Origin: Ignavibacteria bacterium UBA2373
GTDB lineage: Bacteria; Bacteroidota; Ignavibacteria; Kapaibacteriales; UBA961
DNA length: 51,526 nt
Assembly: GCA_002344005.1 (NCBI GenBank)
Contig: DDTD01000081.1
Location: 1-51,526 of the forward strand
Direction: 5' to 3'
Part shown: positions 42,241 through 50,594 of the stretch, piece by piece
Layout: every line of letters starts with the position of its first letter
How positions within the stretch are numbered: the stretch's first letter is position 1
The notes under the pieces: generated by a model
Databases searched by the model: none
Told to the model about the DNA's origin: nothing
Seen by the model: the letters and a program-made list of their open reading frames with translations, nothing else
Position numbers and translations under genes: made by a program

Positions 42241-43338
42241 TTAAAATGTAACGGGATTTTCTACAAAAGACAGAGTCTTTTTGTCAGCATTTAACTCGGC
42301 TAATATACCTAAAGGTAATGTCATCTTACTTCGAACATGTCCAAAAGGTAAACCATAAACAGCCGGTACTTCCAATGAACCAATACGTGCATTGAGAACT
42401 TGCTTTAATGATGTTTTTAATGTTGAGTTCCCATTTCGTGATGAACGCTCACAATTTTTAAATTGACCAATTGCAAATCCTCTACATGTTTGAAGTTTAC
42501 CTGCAAGCCATAATTGTGTCAACATCCTATCTATTTTGTATGGTTCTTCTTCAATCTCTTCAAGAAATAAAATAGCATCCTTAGTATCAATTTCATAAGG
42601 TGTACCTAATGTACTTACAATCATACTTAGGTTTCCACCAACCAATCTGCCAACTACTGTACCACCGGAGATGGTGTAGATAGAATCAACTATTGATAGA
42701 GTTTTATCTGTTGTAGTTTGTTTCGCAAAGAGCGTATTAATAAATTGTTCTGTTGTATAATTATCAAATTCAGAAGAAGCTACAGGTCCATGATATGTTA
42801 CAAGCTCGCTTCTATTCGTAATTGCTATGAGAAGGGCGGTAATATCACTATAACCGACTATAATCTTGGGATTTTTTTTGATTGTATCGAAATCAAGCAA
42901 CGGTAAAATTCTCATGACTCCATAGCCACCACGGGCACACATGATACAGTCAATGTCTTTGCGTTCAACAAATTCCATGAACTCGGCTGCCCTCTCTTCA
43001 TCGGGTGCGGACAAATAACCATTTTTTTTATATAAAGCCTGTCCGACGATTACATTTAGGCCTAAGGATTTAAGAAGTGAAATATTTTTTGTTGCATCTC
43101 CCGGATTGATACCGCTTGCCGGAGCAGTAACAGCAACAGTTGCTCCTTCACGAAGTCCTTTAGGTAATAAAAGCTTAGGCGAACTCCCTTCAGCCGATGC
43201 AACTAAAGTTTCGTCATTGTCTGATGCTATAGAATTGGAAAATTTAAGAGGAACATTGGTGCTCAGGGCGGAAGCCTTTACAAAACTTCCAATCAATCCC
43301 ATCCCAAAAAATCCGATAAAATTTCTCCTACTTTTCAT
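42241..43338 (-). CDS. LD-carboxypeptidase, peptidase family S66
   Basis: Encodes 365 residues. The N-terminus KSRRNFIGFFGMGLIGSF is a twin-arginine type signal (RR at 4-5), so export is expected by the Tat route. The S66 domain starts at LPKGLREGATVAVTAPASG; nucleophile Ser is in GYSDITALL, with the Glu region FLEEIEEEPYKIDRM and the His in YGLPFGH. Known role: removes the terminal D-Ala from tetrapeptides in murein recycling; the exported location suggests acting on periplasmic murein. A palindrome lies ~90 bp upstream. Confidence 0.92.
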   Translation of the reverse strand: MKSRRNFIGFFGMGLIGSFVKASALSTNVPLKFSNSIASDNDETLVASAEGSSPKLLLPKGLREGATVAVTAPASGINPGDATKNISLLKSLGLNVIVGQALYKKNGYLSAPDEERAAEFMEFVERKDIDCIMCARGGYGVMRILPLLDFDTIKKNPKIIVGYSDITALLIAITNRSELVTYHGPVASSEFDNYTTEQFINTLFAKQTTTDKTLSIVDSIYTISGGTVVGRLVGGNLSMIVSTLGTPYEIDTKDAILFLEEIEEEPYKIDRMLTQLWLAGKLQTCRGFAIGQFKNCERSSRNGNSTLKTSLKQVLNARIGSLEVPAVYGLPFGHVRSKMTLPLGILAELNADKKTLSFVENPVTF

Positions 43339-43428
43339 TTCAAAACCTCTTAATGACCCGCATTTAGGGGAAGCAAGCTAATACCGATTGCGCCCATGAT
43401 GCACTAATTTACTAAAAAATATTGTATT

Positions 43429-43444
43429 TGGAGTGTAAACTCCA
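43429..43444. promoter_or_regulatory. Palindrome upstream of the LD-carboxypeptidase gene
   Basis: TGGAGT-GTAA-ACTCCA is a perfect 6-bp inverted repeat with a 4-base centre in the 248-bp gap between the carboxypeptidase start and tRNA-Ser. There is no T-run on either side, so an operator is more likely than a terminator; no regulator can be named. Confidence 0.25.
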
Positions 43445-43571
43445 GCAAAATGTTTGCCTAAACGTTAAATGTAATAGCTTCGAATGATATCTAAAATGAA
43501 AATTTTGTCTAATGATTACATCATGGGAACAAAATCAGGAACAATTTTATAGACATAAGAATATCATTTCG

Positions 43572-43579
43572 TATATTTG
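43572..43579 (+). promoter_or_regulatory. -7 promoter box of tRNA-Ser
   Basis: TATATTTG matches TAnnTTTG and ends seven bases before the mature tRNA 5' end, the spacing expected if transcription starts near the tRNA. A matching TTG at -33 is not seen (TTTT instead). Confidence 0.4.
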
Positions 43580-43586
43580 AATATTC

Positions 43587-43673
43587 GGAAAGATGCAGGA
43601 GTGGTTTAACTGGCACGCCTGGAAAGCGTGTGTACCGGAAACGGTACCGAGGGTTCGAATCCCTCTCTTTCCG
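43587..43673 (+). tRNA. tRNA-Ser (anticodon GGA)
   Basis: An 87-nt class II cloverleaf: acceptor GGAAAGA/TCTTTCC, anticodon stem CACGC/GCGTG with loop CTGGAAA (anticodon GGA), a long variable arm closing as GTACCG/CGGTAC, T-arm GAGGG-TTCGAAT-CCCTC and discriminator G. CCA is not encoded, unlike in the tRNA-Arg gene of this window. Confidence 0.96.
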
Positions 43674-43680
43674 CAAAACT

Positions 43681-43709
43681 GCCGGATACTTATACGTATT
43701 CGGCTTTTT
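43681..43709 (+). terminator. Intrinsic terminator of tRNA-Ser
   Basis: GCCGGATAC (43681-43689) and GTATTCGGC (43696-43704) form a 9-bp stem with one G-T wobble and a 6-base loop, followed by TTTTT. It separates tRNA-Ser from the sigma-factor gene. Confidence 0.75.
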
Positions 43710-43718
43710 CATTAGTGT

Positions 43719-43726
43719 TAATTTTG
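43719..43726 (+). promoter_or_regulatory. -7 promoter box of the sigma-factor gene
   Basis: TAATTTTG matches TAnnTTTG and ends 25 bases before the sigma-factor ATG, directly after the tRNA terminator. No TTG is at the -33 distance, so support is partial. Confidence 0.35.
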
Positions 43727-43751
43727 CAGCAAATTTCTATTTCATGATCTA

Positions 43752-44372
43752 ATGTCACGTAAGGAATTAACACCTGAACAAATTGAGTCTGCGGCTCAAG
43801 ACCATGATGTTATTCGTCAGGTCTTAGCAGGAGATAAAGATGCATATAAATTTCTGCAAAAAAAATATACGAGACTCATAACCTCGGCTGTAAGAAGAGT
43901 TATTCAAAAGCCATCTGATGTTGAAGACCTCGTACAAGAAACTTTCATCAAAGCGTATCTTGCTTTAACAAGTTATCGAGCGGAATATTCATTCTCTGCG
44001 TGGTTGTACAGAATTGCTTCCAATGCTTGTATAGATTATCTAAGGAAAAGACGTTTACCGACTTTTTCTATAGATAAACCGGTTTCGGGACACGATGGGG
44101 GAGAGTATTTTGTTGAGTTACCCGATCTTGAGGAAGTTGCTGACAGAAAACTTATGTCTGATGAAAAAAAGAAAATCTTAGATGATGCAATTGCCGCATT
44201 GCCGGATAAGTTTCGAATTGTTATGAAGCTACGACATGAAGATGATTTGGATTATCAACAAATTGCCGAAACATTGGATTTACCGATTGGTACAGTGAAA
44301 GCCCATTTGTTTAGAGCCAGAAAAAGGTTGTATGACCAATTGAAACAACATGAGCATCATTTCTTCGATTGA
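43752..44372 (+). CDS. ECF-type RNA polymerase sigma factor
   Basis: Encodes 206 residues. Region 2 (about 20-100) has EDLVQETFIKAYLALTSYR and SAWLYRIASNACIDYLRKR; region 4 (about 145-200) has LRHEDDLDYQQIAETLDLP then GTVKAHLFRARKRL, a helix-turn-helix for -35 recognition. A ~20-residue acidic linker lies between them. No anti-sigma gene is adjacent; the next gene, 3 bp on, encodes a LytR_C membrane protein. Target promoters unknown. Confidence 0.94.
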   Translation: MSRKELTPEQIESAAQDHDVIRQVLAGDKDAYKFLQKKYTRLITSAVRRVIQKPSDVEDLVQETFIKAYLALTSYRAEYSFSAWLYRIASNACIDYLRKRRLPTFSIDKPVSGHDGGEYFVELPDLEEVADRKLMSDEKKKILDDAIAALPDKFRIVMKLRHEDDLDYQQIAETLDLPIGTVKAHLFRARKRLYDQLKQHEHHFFD

Positions 44373-44375
44373 GAT

Positions 44376-44822
44376 ATGAAGTTTGATTCTAGACAAATAG
44401 CAAGTTGGTTAATTGTAACTCTTGTAGCCATAATCATTCTTAGCGGTTTGTGGTATTTTTTTTGGCGTCTTTTTGTCAGTCCAAATGTTGATGCAACCGT
44501 TAATGAGAGACTGCGAAGAGCAAATTCGGAAAAAGTCATTCAATTGAGTGTTCTTAATGCCAGCGGCGTGAAGGGATTGGCAAAGCACACGATGCTGTTT
44601 CTGCGTCGGCGCGGATTCGATGTGGTTGAAACAGGCAACACAAAACAAATAGAAAAATCTCGTATCATTGATTATGTCGGTGATACTGTTTCTGCCATGC
44701 GAGTTGCGCAAGCCATAGGGCTTGAAAAAAAAGATGTTATTGTTGAAATTGATTCATCGCTTTTTTTACGCTGTGCAGTTGTGATAGGGAAAAATTATCA
44801 AAATCTTAAAGTATTTCAATGA
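44376..44822 (+). CDS. LytR C-terminal (LytR_C) domain membrane protein
   Basis: Encodes 148 residues: one membrane helix (about 10-32, IASWLIVTLVAIIILSGLWY) then a LytR_C domain with VIQLSVLNASGVKGLA and, later, DVIVEIDSSLFLRCAVVIG. The catalytic LytR-CpsA-Psr domain is absent, so it is the accessory domain alone. It lies 3 bp after the sigma factor and overlaps rsfS by 4 bp. Function unknown; involvement in envelope assembly is inference from the domain name. Confidence 0.8.
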   Translation: MKFDSRQIASWLIVTLVAIIILSGLWYFFWRLFVSPNVDATVNERLRRANSEKVIQLSVLNASGVKGLAKHTMLFLRRRGFDVVETGNTKQIEKSRIIDYVGDTVSAMRVAQAIGLEKKDVIVEIDSSLFLRCAVVIGKNYQNLKVFQ

Positions 44823-45502
44823 CTAAACAACAAGATAGTGTAACAAGTGCATTAAAACGTACAAAAAAGACAGTAGAAACTGTCGAAGTAAGTAAAAGCA
44901 CAAAGACGAAGCCTAAATCCACGCAGCAATCAGCCTCAGTTTCTACAAAACGAAAACCCACGTCTGATTCTGCTGTTAAGAAAAAGGTGAAAATAGCTAG
45001 TGTCAAATCTACTGTTAAAAAGACAAAAACAGTTGCTGCTAAACCTACCATCAAAAAAGCTGAAGCGGCAAAAACTACAAAGCCAAAATTTAAGAAAACA
45101 ATATCGAAGAAAACGCAACAGGTATCGGATGATTTTGCATCTGCTTGGCTGTGCGCGAAAGCAATGTTTAATAAAAAAGGTGAAGAAGTTATCATTCTTG
45201 ACTTACGCCAAGCACAAAGTGCGCCCGCTGACTTTTTTGTGATTTGTACTTGTGAATCAACAATTCAATCGAAAGCCGTCGCTTCTGAAGTTGATAATCA
45301 ATGGCGAAAACAGGATTGGCAAGTTGGTAAAAGTGAAGGATGGGATGTCGGAGAATGGATTATATTAGATTACTTTGATGTAGTAGTTCATGTATTCCTT
45401 CGAGAAAAAAGAGAGTATTTTAAACTTGAAAAATTGTGGTCGGATGGGATATTCTATTCAGTTCAAGAAGATGGAACTATTCATCCGATTCAAAGAAAGT
45501 GA
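44819..45502 (+). CDS. rsfS: Ribosomal silencing factor RsfS with a basic N-terminal extension
   Basis: Encodes 227 residues, about twice the usual RsfS length. Residues 105-215 are the RsfS domain (VIILDLRQAQSAPADFFVICT, GWDVGEWIILDYFDVVVHVF, LEKLW). The first ~100 residues are a Lys/Thr/Ser/Ala-rich tail with repeated KKTK/KSTVKK motifs, like histone-H1-type tails. Known role of the domain: binds uL14 and blocks subunit joining in starvation. The tail could bind rRNA (inference). The ATG overlaps the LytR_C gene by 4 bp; argS begins 8 bp after the stop. Confidence 0.93.
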   Translation: MTKQQDSVTSALKRTKKTVETVEVSKSTKTKPKSTQQSASVSTKRKPTSDSAVKKKVKIASVKSTVKKTKTVAAKPTIKKAEAAKTTKPKFKKTISKKTQQVSDDFASAWLCAKAMFNKKGEEVIILDLRQAQSAPADFFVICTCESTIQSKAVASEVDNQWRKQDWQVGKSEGWDVGEWIILDYFDVVVHVFLREKREYFKLEKLWSDGIFYSVQEDGTIHPIQRK

Positions 45503-45510
45503 TTAAACAG

Positions 45511-47157
45511 ATGATAGAATCAATTTTACATCCAATTTTTGCAGAGGCACTTAGACGCGCGGGCTATGTAGATTTTGTCGATTTATTACATTTTGAACAA
45601 CCCAAAATAAGTTCACATGGAGACTGTGCAACCACGATAGCATTATCTTTAACAAAATCTGCTAAAAAGCCACCACGTGCCATTGCAGAGGAAATTATTC
45701 AACAATTACAATTCGATTCTGACCTTATCTCTTCTGTAGAAATTGCAGGACCGGGGTTTATTAATATTCGGTTTGGTGAATTGTTTTACACCAATTTATT
45801 AGAGAGTATTGCTTTTGCAGGTGAAAGTTACGGAAAATCTTCTGTTGGTAATGGAAAAAAAGTAAATGTTGAATATGTAAGTGCCAATCCTACAGGAGAA
45901 TTACATCTTGGACACGGCAGAAATGCTTGCATCGGTGATGTTGTTGCCAATTTATATCATTGGTCGGGTTATGAAGTAACACGCGAATATTATTTTAATA
46001 ATGCAGGTAACCAGATGACTATGCTCGGTCTATCGGTTCATTCACGTTATTGTCAGATTTTTGATAGCTCTTATCCCTTTCCTGAAAAAGGTTACGAAGG
46101 TGAATATATTTCCGATATTGCGAAGCAACTATATGATCAGCATGGAAATTCGCTTTTTGAACCTACAGATTCACATATCGCTGTTTGTAAAAAAGCAGCA
46201 GAACAATGGTGTACTGCTTCCATTCAAAAGACAATGTCTTCTCTAGGTATTGTCCATGATGTGTATTTTAATGAGCAAACATTGTATGAGGACGGTTCTA
46301 TTGATAGAACAATACAAGATTTGCGTGAAAAGCAATTAGTGTATGAAAAAGAAGGTGCTTTATGGATTGCTCTTTCAAAAATACAAGAGAAATTAACTGA
46401 TAGGGTAATAGTAAAAAGTACAGGAGAACCGACATATAGATTGCCCGATATTGCTTATCACCGCAATAAGTTTGAGCGTGGTTATGATACAATTGTTGAT
46501 GTCTTTGGTGTAGATCACATAGCTACTGTACCGGATATTATTGCAGCTACCAAAGCACTGGGATATGACGATGAAAAAATTCATGTTCTTTTGTATCAGT
46601 TTGTGACTCTTATGGAAAATGGTGAGCAGGTAAAAATGTCGAAACGTAGCGGAAAATCATACACCTTGAATGAGCTACTTGACGATGTTGGGGTGGATGT
46701 TGTACGCTTCTTTTTCATTATGAGAAGTATCAATACTCACTTAGAATTTGATTTGGCATTGGCAAAAGAGCAGAGTGAAAAAAATCCTGTACTTTATGTG
46801 CAATATGCTCATGCCAGAATTTGTCGAATAATGGAGACTGCAAGAGAGAGAGAAATTCCTCTAACTAAAAACAATAACTATTCATTGTTAGAAAAAGCCG
46901 AAGAGAAAAATCTTATCAAAACTCTGGCGCGTTTTGAAGAACACATACAAAGGGCATTGGCATCTCATGAACCGTATATTATAACAGAGTATTTACGCGA
47001 GCTAGCTTCGGATTTTCATGCTTTTTATCATCATTGCCCGGTTTTACGTACCGAGGGAGAGTTGCGAGATGTGAGAATTGCTTTATGTAAGTTTACACAG
47101 AGCGCACTTCGTAATGGTTTACATATATTAGGTGTTTCTGCACCAAATTCGATGTAG
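45511..47157 (+). CDS. argS: Arginine--tRNA ligase
   Basis: Encodes 548 residues from ATG 45511, where the ArgS N-terminal domain begins; the longer frame would overlap rsfS by 67 bp. The class I signatures are VSANPTGELHLGHGRNA (HIGH-like) and VKMSKRSGK (KMSKS-like). The C-terminal anticodon domain starts near YVQYAHARICRI. It probably shares a transcript with the sigma factor, LytR_C and rsfS genes. The stop abuts the convergent thioredoxin-like stop. Confidence 0.97.
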   Translation: MIESILHPIFAEALRRAGYVDFVDLLHFEQPKISSHGDCATTIALSLTKSAKKPPRAIAEEIIQQLQFDSDLISSVEIAGPGFINIRFGELFYTNLLESIAFAGESYGKSSVGNGKKVNVEYVSANPTGELHLGHGRNACIGDVVANLYHWSGYEVTREYYFNNAGNQMTMLGLSVHSRYCQIFDSSYPFPEKGYEGEYISDIAKQLYDQHGNSLFEPTDSHIAVCKKAAEQWCTASIQKTMSSLGIVHDVYFNEQTLYEDGSIDRTIQDLREKQLVYEKEGALWIALSKIQEKLTDRVIVKSTGEPTYRLPDIAYHRNKFERGYDTIVDVFGVDHIATVPDIIAATKALGYDDEKIHVLLYQFVTLMENGEQVKMSKRSGKSYTLNELLDDVGVDVVRFFFIMRSINTHLEFDLALAKEQSEKNPVLYVQYAHARICRIMETAREREIPLTKNNNYSLLEKAEEKNLIKTLARFEEHIQRALASHEPYIITEYLRELASDFHAFYHHCPVLRTEGELRDVRIALCKFTQSALRNGLHILGVSAPNSM

Positions 47158-47709
47158 TTATCTTTTCCACTTGATGCTGCATCCAATAGATGGGTATTGG
47201 GGAGGTAATGGAGAGTTTTGGTCAAGAATATAATCAAGAGCAGAACGTAGATCACAACCCGTGACCTCAGTGTCGGTATTCGGTCGAGAAGCGTCGAAAC
47301 GACCTGTGTAAACAAGGTCTAGCTGTCCTGAAAAGACAAAGAAATCGGGCGTGCATTCTGCTCTGTATTGCCTTGCAATGTCTTGTGATTCATCGTAAAG
47401 GTAGGGAAATGGATAAGATTTTGCTACTTTTGCCATTTCTGAAGGCGAATCATCAGGATATTGAGACACATCATTAGAGTTGATTGCAACAAAACCTATA
47501 TTTTTGTCCAGATATTCTGTTGCTATCTTTGATAAGCAGCTGTTTATGTGCTTAACATAGGGGCAATGATTACATAAGAACACGAGAACAAGACCTTTTG
47601 GTTTTACAATATCTTGTAAAGAACGAAATTGGGCAGTTAGTGGTTCTACTAAGTTAAAATCTATTGCTTTAGAGCCGATTTTTAAGAGAAGAGACGATTG
47701 TGCAGCCAT
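47158..47709 (-). CDS. Thioredoxin-fold redoxin (AhpC/TSA-like)
   Basis: Encodes 183 residues without a signal peptide. The active-site segment FLCNHCPYVKH has a CxxC pair (Cys-Asn-His-Cys) in the thioredoxin position, and CTPDFFVF supplies the cis-Pro region. This NHCPYV subgroup of AhpC/TSA-like proteins is widespread but its physiological partner is not settled. It is head-to-head with the NUDIX gene, with start codons 12 bp apart. Confidence 0.88.
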   Translation of the reverse strand: MAAQSSLLLKIGSKAIDFNLVEPLTAQFRSLQDIVKPKGLVLVFLCNHCPYVKHINSCLSKIATEYLDKNIGFVAINSNDVSQYPDDSPSEMAKVAKSYPFPYLYDESQDIARQYRAECTPDFFVFSGQLDLVYTGRFDASRPNTDTEVTGCDLRSALDYILDQNSPLPPQYPSIGCSIKWKR

Positions 47710-47721
47710 ATTCTATTTGCA

Positions 47722-48285
47722 ATGAATGAATGTATGATAAAAAAATGGGAAACTACACGCATACATACAGTCGATGATTATTACATTTTTAATGTATTGC
47801 GTATGGAACGTAAGAATCCTTCGACGGGCAAAATTAGTGATTTTGTTGTTATTGATTCACAGACTTGGGTCAATGTTATTCCTATCACTATTGAAAAAAA
47901 GATTATTTTTGTCCGTCAATACAGACATGGTGTTGATGATATTACTTTAGAGCTACCCGGTGGTTTGGTAGAAAGTGAGGAATCAACAGAGGATTCTGTT
48001 ATTAGAGAAACTCTAGAAGAAACGGGATATACATCTGATTCAAGTCCTATATTACTTGGCGTTTGTGATGCAAATCCTGCATTCATGAATAATGAATGTC
48101 ATTCTTTTTTATTGGAAAACTGTGTCTTGAGACAAGAACAAAAATTAGACAGTAATGAAATCATTGAAGTTGTCGCAATACCAATCGAAAATGTTGGACA
48201 ATTAGTTCGTGATGGCGAGATTCGTCATCCTTTGGTTTTATCAGCTTTGTTTTGGTATTCACAGCGATATGAAAGTTTATTGTAG
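47722..48285 (+). CDS. NUDIX hydrolase (ADP-ribose pyrophosphatase-like)
   Basis: Encodes 187 residues from ATG 47722; an in-frame TTG at 47698 overlaps the divergent gene and ATG 47734 is an alternative. The Nudix box GLVESEESTEDSVIRETLEETGY fits Gx5Ex7RExxEExG, preceded by VRQYRHGVDDITLELPGG typical of NudF-type ADP-ribose pyrophosphatases. Substrate is inferred. parA follows 20 bp later. Confidence 0.9.
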   Translation: MNECMIKKWETTRIHTVDDYYIFNVLRMERKNPSTGKISDFVVIDSQTWVNVIPITIEKKIIFVRQYRHGVDDITLELPGGLVESEESTEDSVIRETLEETGYTSDSSPILLGVCDANPAFMNNECHSFLLENCVLRQEQKLDSNEIIEVVAIPIENVGQLVRDGEIRHPLVLSALFWYSQRYESLL

Positions 48286-48305
48286 AAAATTATATAGTTG
48301 AAGCA

Positions 48306-49106
48306 ATGGGTAAAGTAATAGCAGTCGCGAATCAAAAAGGTGGTGTTGGCAAAACAACAACCGCCGTAAACTTAGCAGCTTCACTTGCAGCATCGGAATT
48401 ACCGGTATTATTAATTGATATAGATCCGCAAGCTAATGCATCTAATGGACTTGGTATTGATACTCGCCAAGTGGAAGCTACTGTCTATGATGTTATAGTT
48501 GATCGTTTGCCTGTCAATGATGCCGTCATTCCCACTGAAATGCCTTTCTTGGATTTAATCCCGTCGCATATTAACCTAGTGGGTGCCGAGATTGAGATGA
48601 TTCAAGTGGATAATCGAGAGAAAGTACTAAAAGAAGCTCTTTCCCATGTGAGAAAAAAGTATGCATATATTATCATAGACTGCCCTCCTTCATTGGGGTT
48701 GCTTACTTTAAATGCTTTAACTGCTGCAGACTCTGTTCTGATACCGGTTCAGTGTGAATATTACGCTTTAGAAGGCTTGGGTCAATTATTAACAACTATT
48801 TCTATAGTGCGGAGGCATCTTAATCCCTCGCTTGATATAGAAGGCGTCTTATTGACGATGTATGATAGTCGTTTGCGTTTATCGAACCAAGTTGTTGAAG
48901 AAGTAAAAAAGCATTTTGATGACAAAGTCTGCGAAACAATAATTTCAAGAAATGTGAGACTCTCTGAAGCACCAAGTCATGGGAAACCGGTTATTCTCTA
49001 TGATGCAATCTGCCTTGGTTCTCAAAACTATCTTCAATTAGCACAAGAAATTACAACAAAAAATCAGCATTATTTATCAACAACTGTACATAGTTCTGCT
49101 CAATAA
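48306..49106 (+). CDS. parA: Chromosome partitioning ATPase ParA/Soj
   Basis: Encodes 266 residues. The deviant Walker A KGGVGKTT, switch region DIDPQANASNGLG, Walker B IIIDCPPSLG and the C-terminal RNVRLSEAPSHGKPV are the chromosomal Soj signatures; there is no N-terminal DNA-binding extension as in plasmid type Ia ParA. Known role: an ATP-dependent, DNA-bound gradient that moves ParB-parS complexes after replication. parB begins 22 bp later. Confidence 0.97.
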   Translation: MGKVIAVANQKGGVGKTTTAVNLAASLAASELPVLLIDIDPQANASNGLGIDTRQVEATVYDVIVDRLPVNDAVIPTEMPFLDLIPSHINLVGAEIEMIQVDNREKVLKEALSHVRKKYAYIIIDCPPSLGLLTLNALTAADSVLIPVQCEYYALEGLGQLLTTISIVRRHLNPSLDIEGVLLTMYDSRLRLSNQVVEEVKKHFDDKVCETIISRNVRLSEAPSHGKPVILYDAICLGSQNYLQLAQEITTKNQHYLSTTVHSSAQ

Positions 49107-49128
49107 ACGTGCATTTCACATATAATCC

Positions 49129-50097
49129 ATGACACAAAAAAAAATGAAATCCGCATTTGCATTAGGTAAAGGTTTGGGGGCTTTAATACCTACTGCATCA
49201 TTGGAGAGTACAGTATCGAATGATACATTACAAACTGATGATGGAAAATCTGTAGGTGTAACCGCTTTTATTGATATTACTAAGATACGCCCCAATCGCT
49301 TCCAGCCTCGTCTTGATTTCGATCCTAAAGCATTGGAAGATTTAACTAATTCGATAAAAGTACGTGGAGTTATTCAACCAATAACTGTACGTCGTACTGA
49401 AAGTGGATATGAATTAGTCTCCGGTGAGAGAAGAGTAAGAGCAAGTATAGAAGCAGGTCTAACAAAAATTCCTGCCTACATTATGGACGTTGATACGGAT
49501 GCACAAATGCTGGAACTCGCTATTATCGAGAATGTCCAAAGAGAAAATCTTAATCCTATCGAAGTGTCATTAGGATATCAGCGATTGATAGAAGAATGTA
49601 ATCTTACACAAGAAGATGTTGCTGAAAAAATCGGTAAGGATCGTTCAACAGTAGCTAACTTTCTCCGATTACTTAGATTACCGCAACAAATTCAAGATTG
49701 CTTGCGTGATAGAAAAATTTCTATGGGGCATGCACGTGCCATGTTGGCTATCACTTCGAATGATAAGCAACTCTACGTTTTAGATACGGTTATATCGAAA
49801 GATTTATCAGTACGTAAAACTGAACAATTAGTCAAAGATGTGGAACTAGGTAGAGTAAAATTGGCTTCTTCAACAACACAAGCAAAAAATGATAATACTA
49901 AGCCTGTTCCATCTGAATTAAAAGCAACTATTCAAGATATTGAAAATAGATTACGTCATATTTTCTCTACACAAGTACGCTTAAAAGCAAAATCTGATTC
50001 TGTCGGAACTATTGAGTTAGACTATTATTCTTTGGATGAACTTGAAAGAATTTTAGATCTTTTGGCTGAAATTGAACGATCCAGGATGGGGCAATAA
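49129..50097 (+). CDS. parB: Chromosome partitioning CTPase/DNA-binding protein ParB
   Basis: Encodes 322 residues. The N-terminal motif KGLGALIP contacts ParA. The ParB/Srx CTP-binding domain has IRPNRFQPR and the arginine patch in SGERRVRAS. The parS-binding helix-turn-helix is LTQEDVAEKIGKDRSTVANFLRL, and the C-terminal dimer domain closes the protein. Chromosomal parAB usually lies within tens of kilobases of oriC. The stop shares a base with the next ATG. Confidence 0.97.
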   Translation: MTQKKMKSAFALGKGLGALIPTASLESTVSNDTLQTDDGKSVGVTAFIDITKIRPNRFQPRLDFDPKALEDLTNSIKVRGVIQPITVRRTESGYELVSGERRVRASIEAGLTKIPAYIMDVDTDAQMLELAIIENVQRENLNPIEVSLGYQRLIEECNLTQEDVAEKIGKDRSTVANFLRLLRLPQQIQDCLRDRKISMGHARAMLAITSNDKQLYVLDTVISKDLSVRKTEQLVKDVELGRVKLASSTTQAKNDNTKPVPSELKATIQDIENRLRHIFSTQVRLKAKSDSVGTIELDYYSLDELERILDLLAEIERSRMGQ

Positions 50098-50531
50098 TGG
50101 ATGGACGAGCTACGCCAACTTTGCAGCATACCTCTACAATTCGTGTCAGATATGCCGAAACAGACCAAATGAGAGTTGTGTATAATGGTGAATATCTGAC
50201 TTATTTCGAGGTAGGGAGAACTGAGGCTTTACGAGCATTTGGTCTGCCTTATACCGAACTCGAAAAAGAAGGGTATTTGTTACCTGTGATAGAAGCCAAT
50301 ATACAGTATAAATCACCGGCATTTTATGATGATGTTTTAGAGATTACAGCATGTTTATCTTCGTATATAACTGCAACAATTACAATTTCTTATATAATCC
50401 GAAGAAAAGAAATGCTTATTGCAGAAGGGCGAACTGTCCATACTTTTGTTCATGCAACAACGATGAAACCGGCTCGTCCTCCAAAATCATATCGTCAAAT
50501 GATTGACAATTATCTTATGAAATCAATTTAA
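50097..50531 (+). CDS. Acyl-CoA thioesterase, YbgC/4-hydroxybenzoyl-CoA type
   Basis: Encodes 144 residues, a single hotdog domain. VRYAETDQMRVVYNGEYLTYFEVGRTEAL contains the conserved Asp of the YbgC active-site helix, and YKSPAFYDDVLEIT follows as expected. Members hydrolyse short or aromatic acyl-CoA and often act near phospholipid synthesis; substrate here unknown. The ATG overlaps the parB stop by one base, so it is in the parAB transcript. Confidence 0.9.
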   Translation: MDGRATPTLQHTSTIRVRYAETDQMRVVYNGEYLTYFEVGRTEALRAFGLPYTELEKEGYLLPVIEANIQYKSPAFYDDVLEITACLSSYITATITISYIIRRKEMLIAEGRTVHTFVHATTMKPARPPKSYRQMIDNYLMKSI

Positions 50532-50594
50532 AGGGTGCTATTGCATAATGTTTACTGTATTTACATTAATGTCAAATAATTTACTTAAGGTGAG

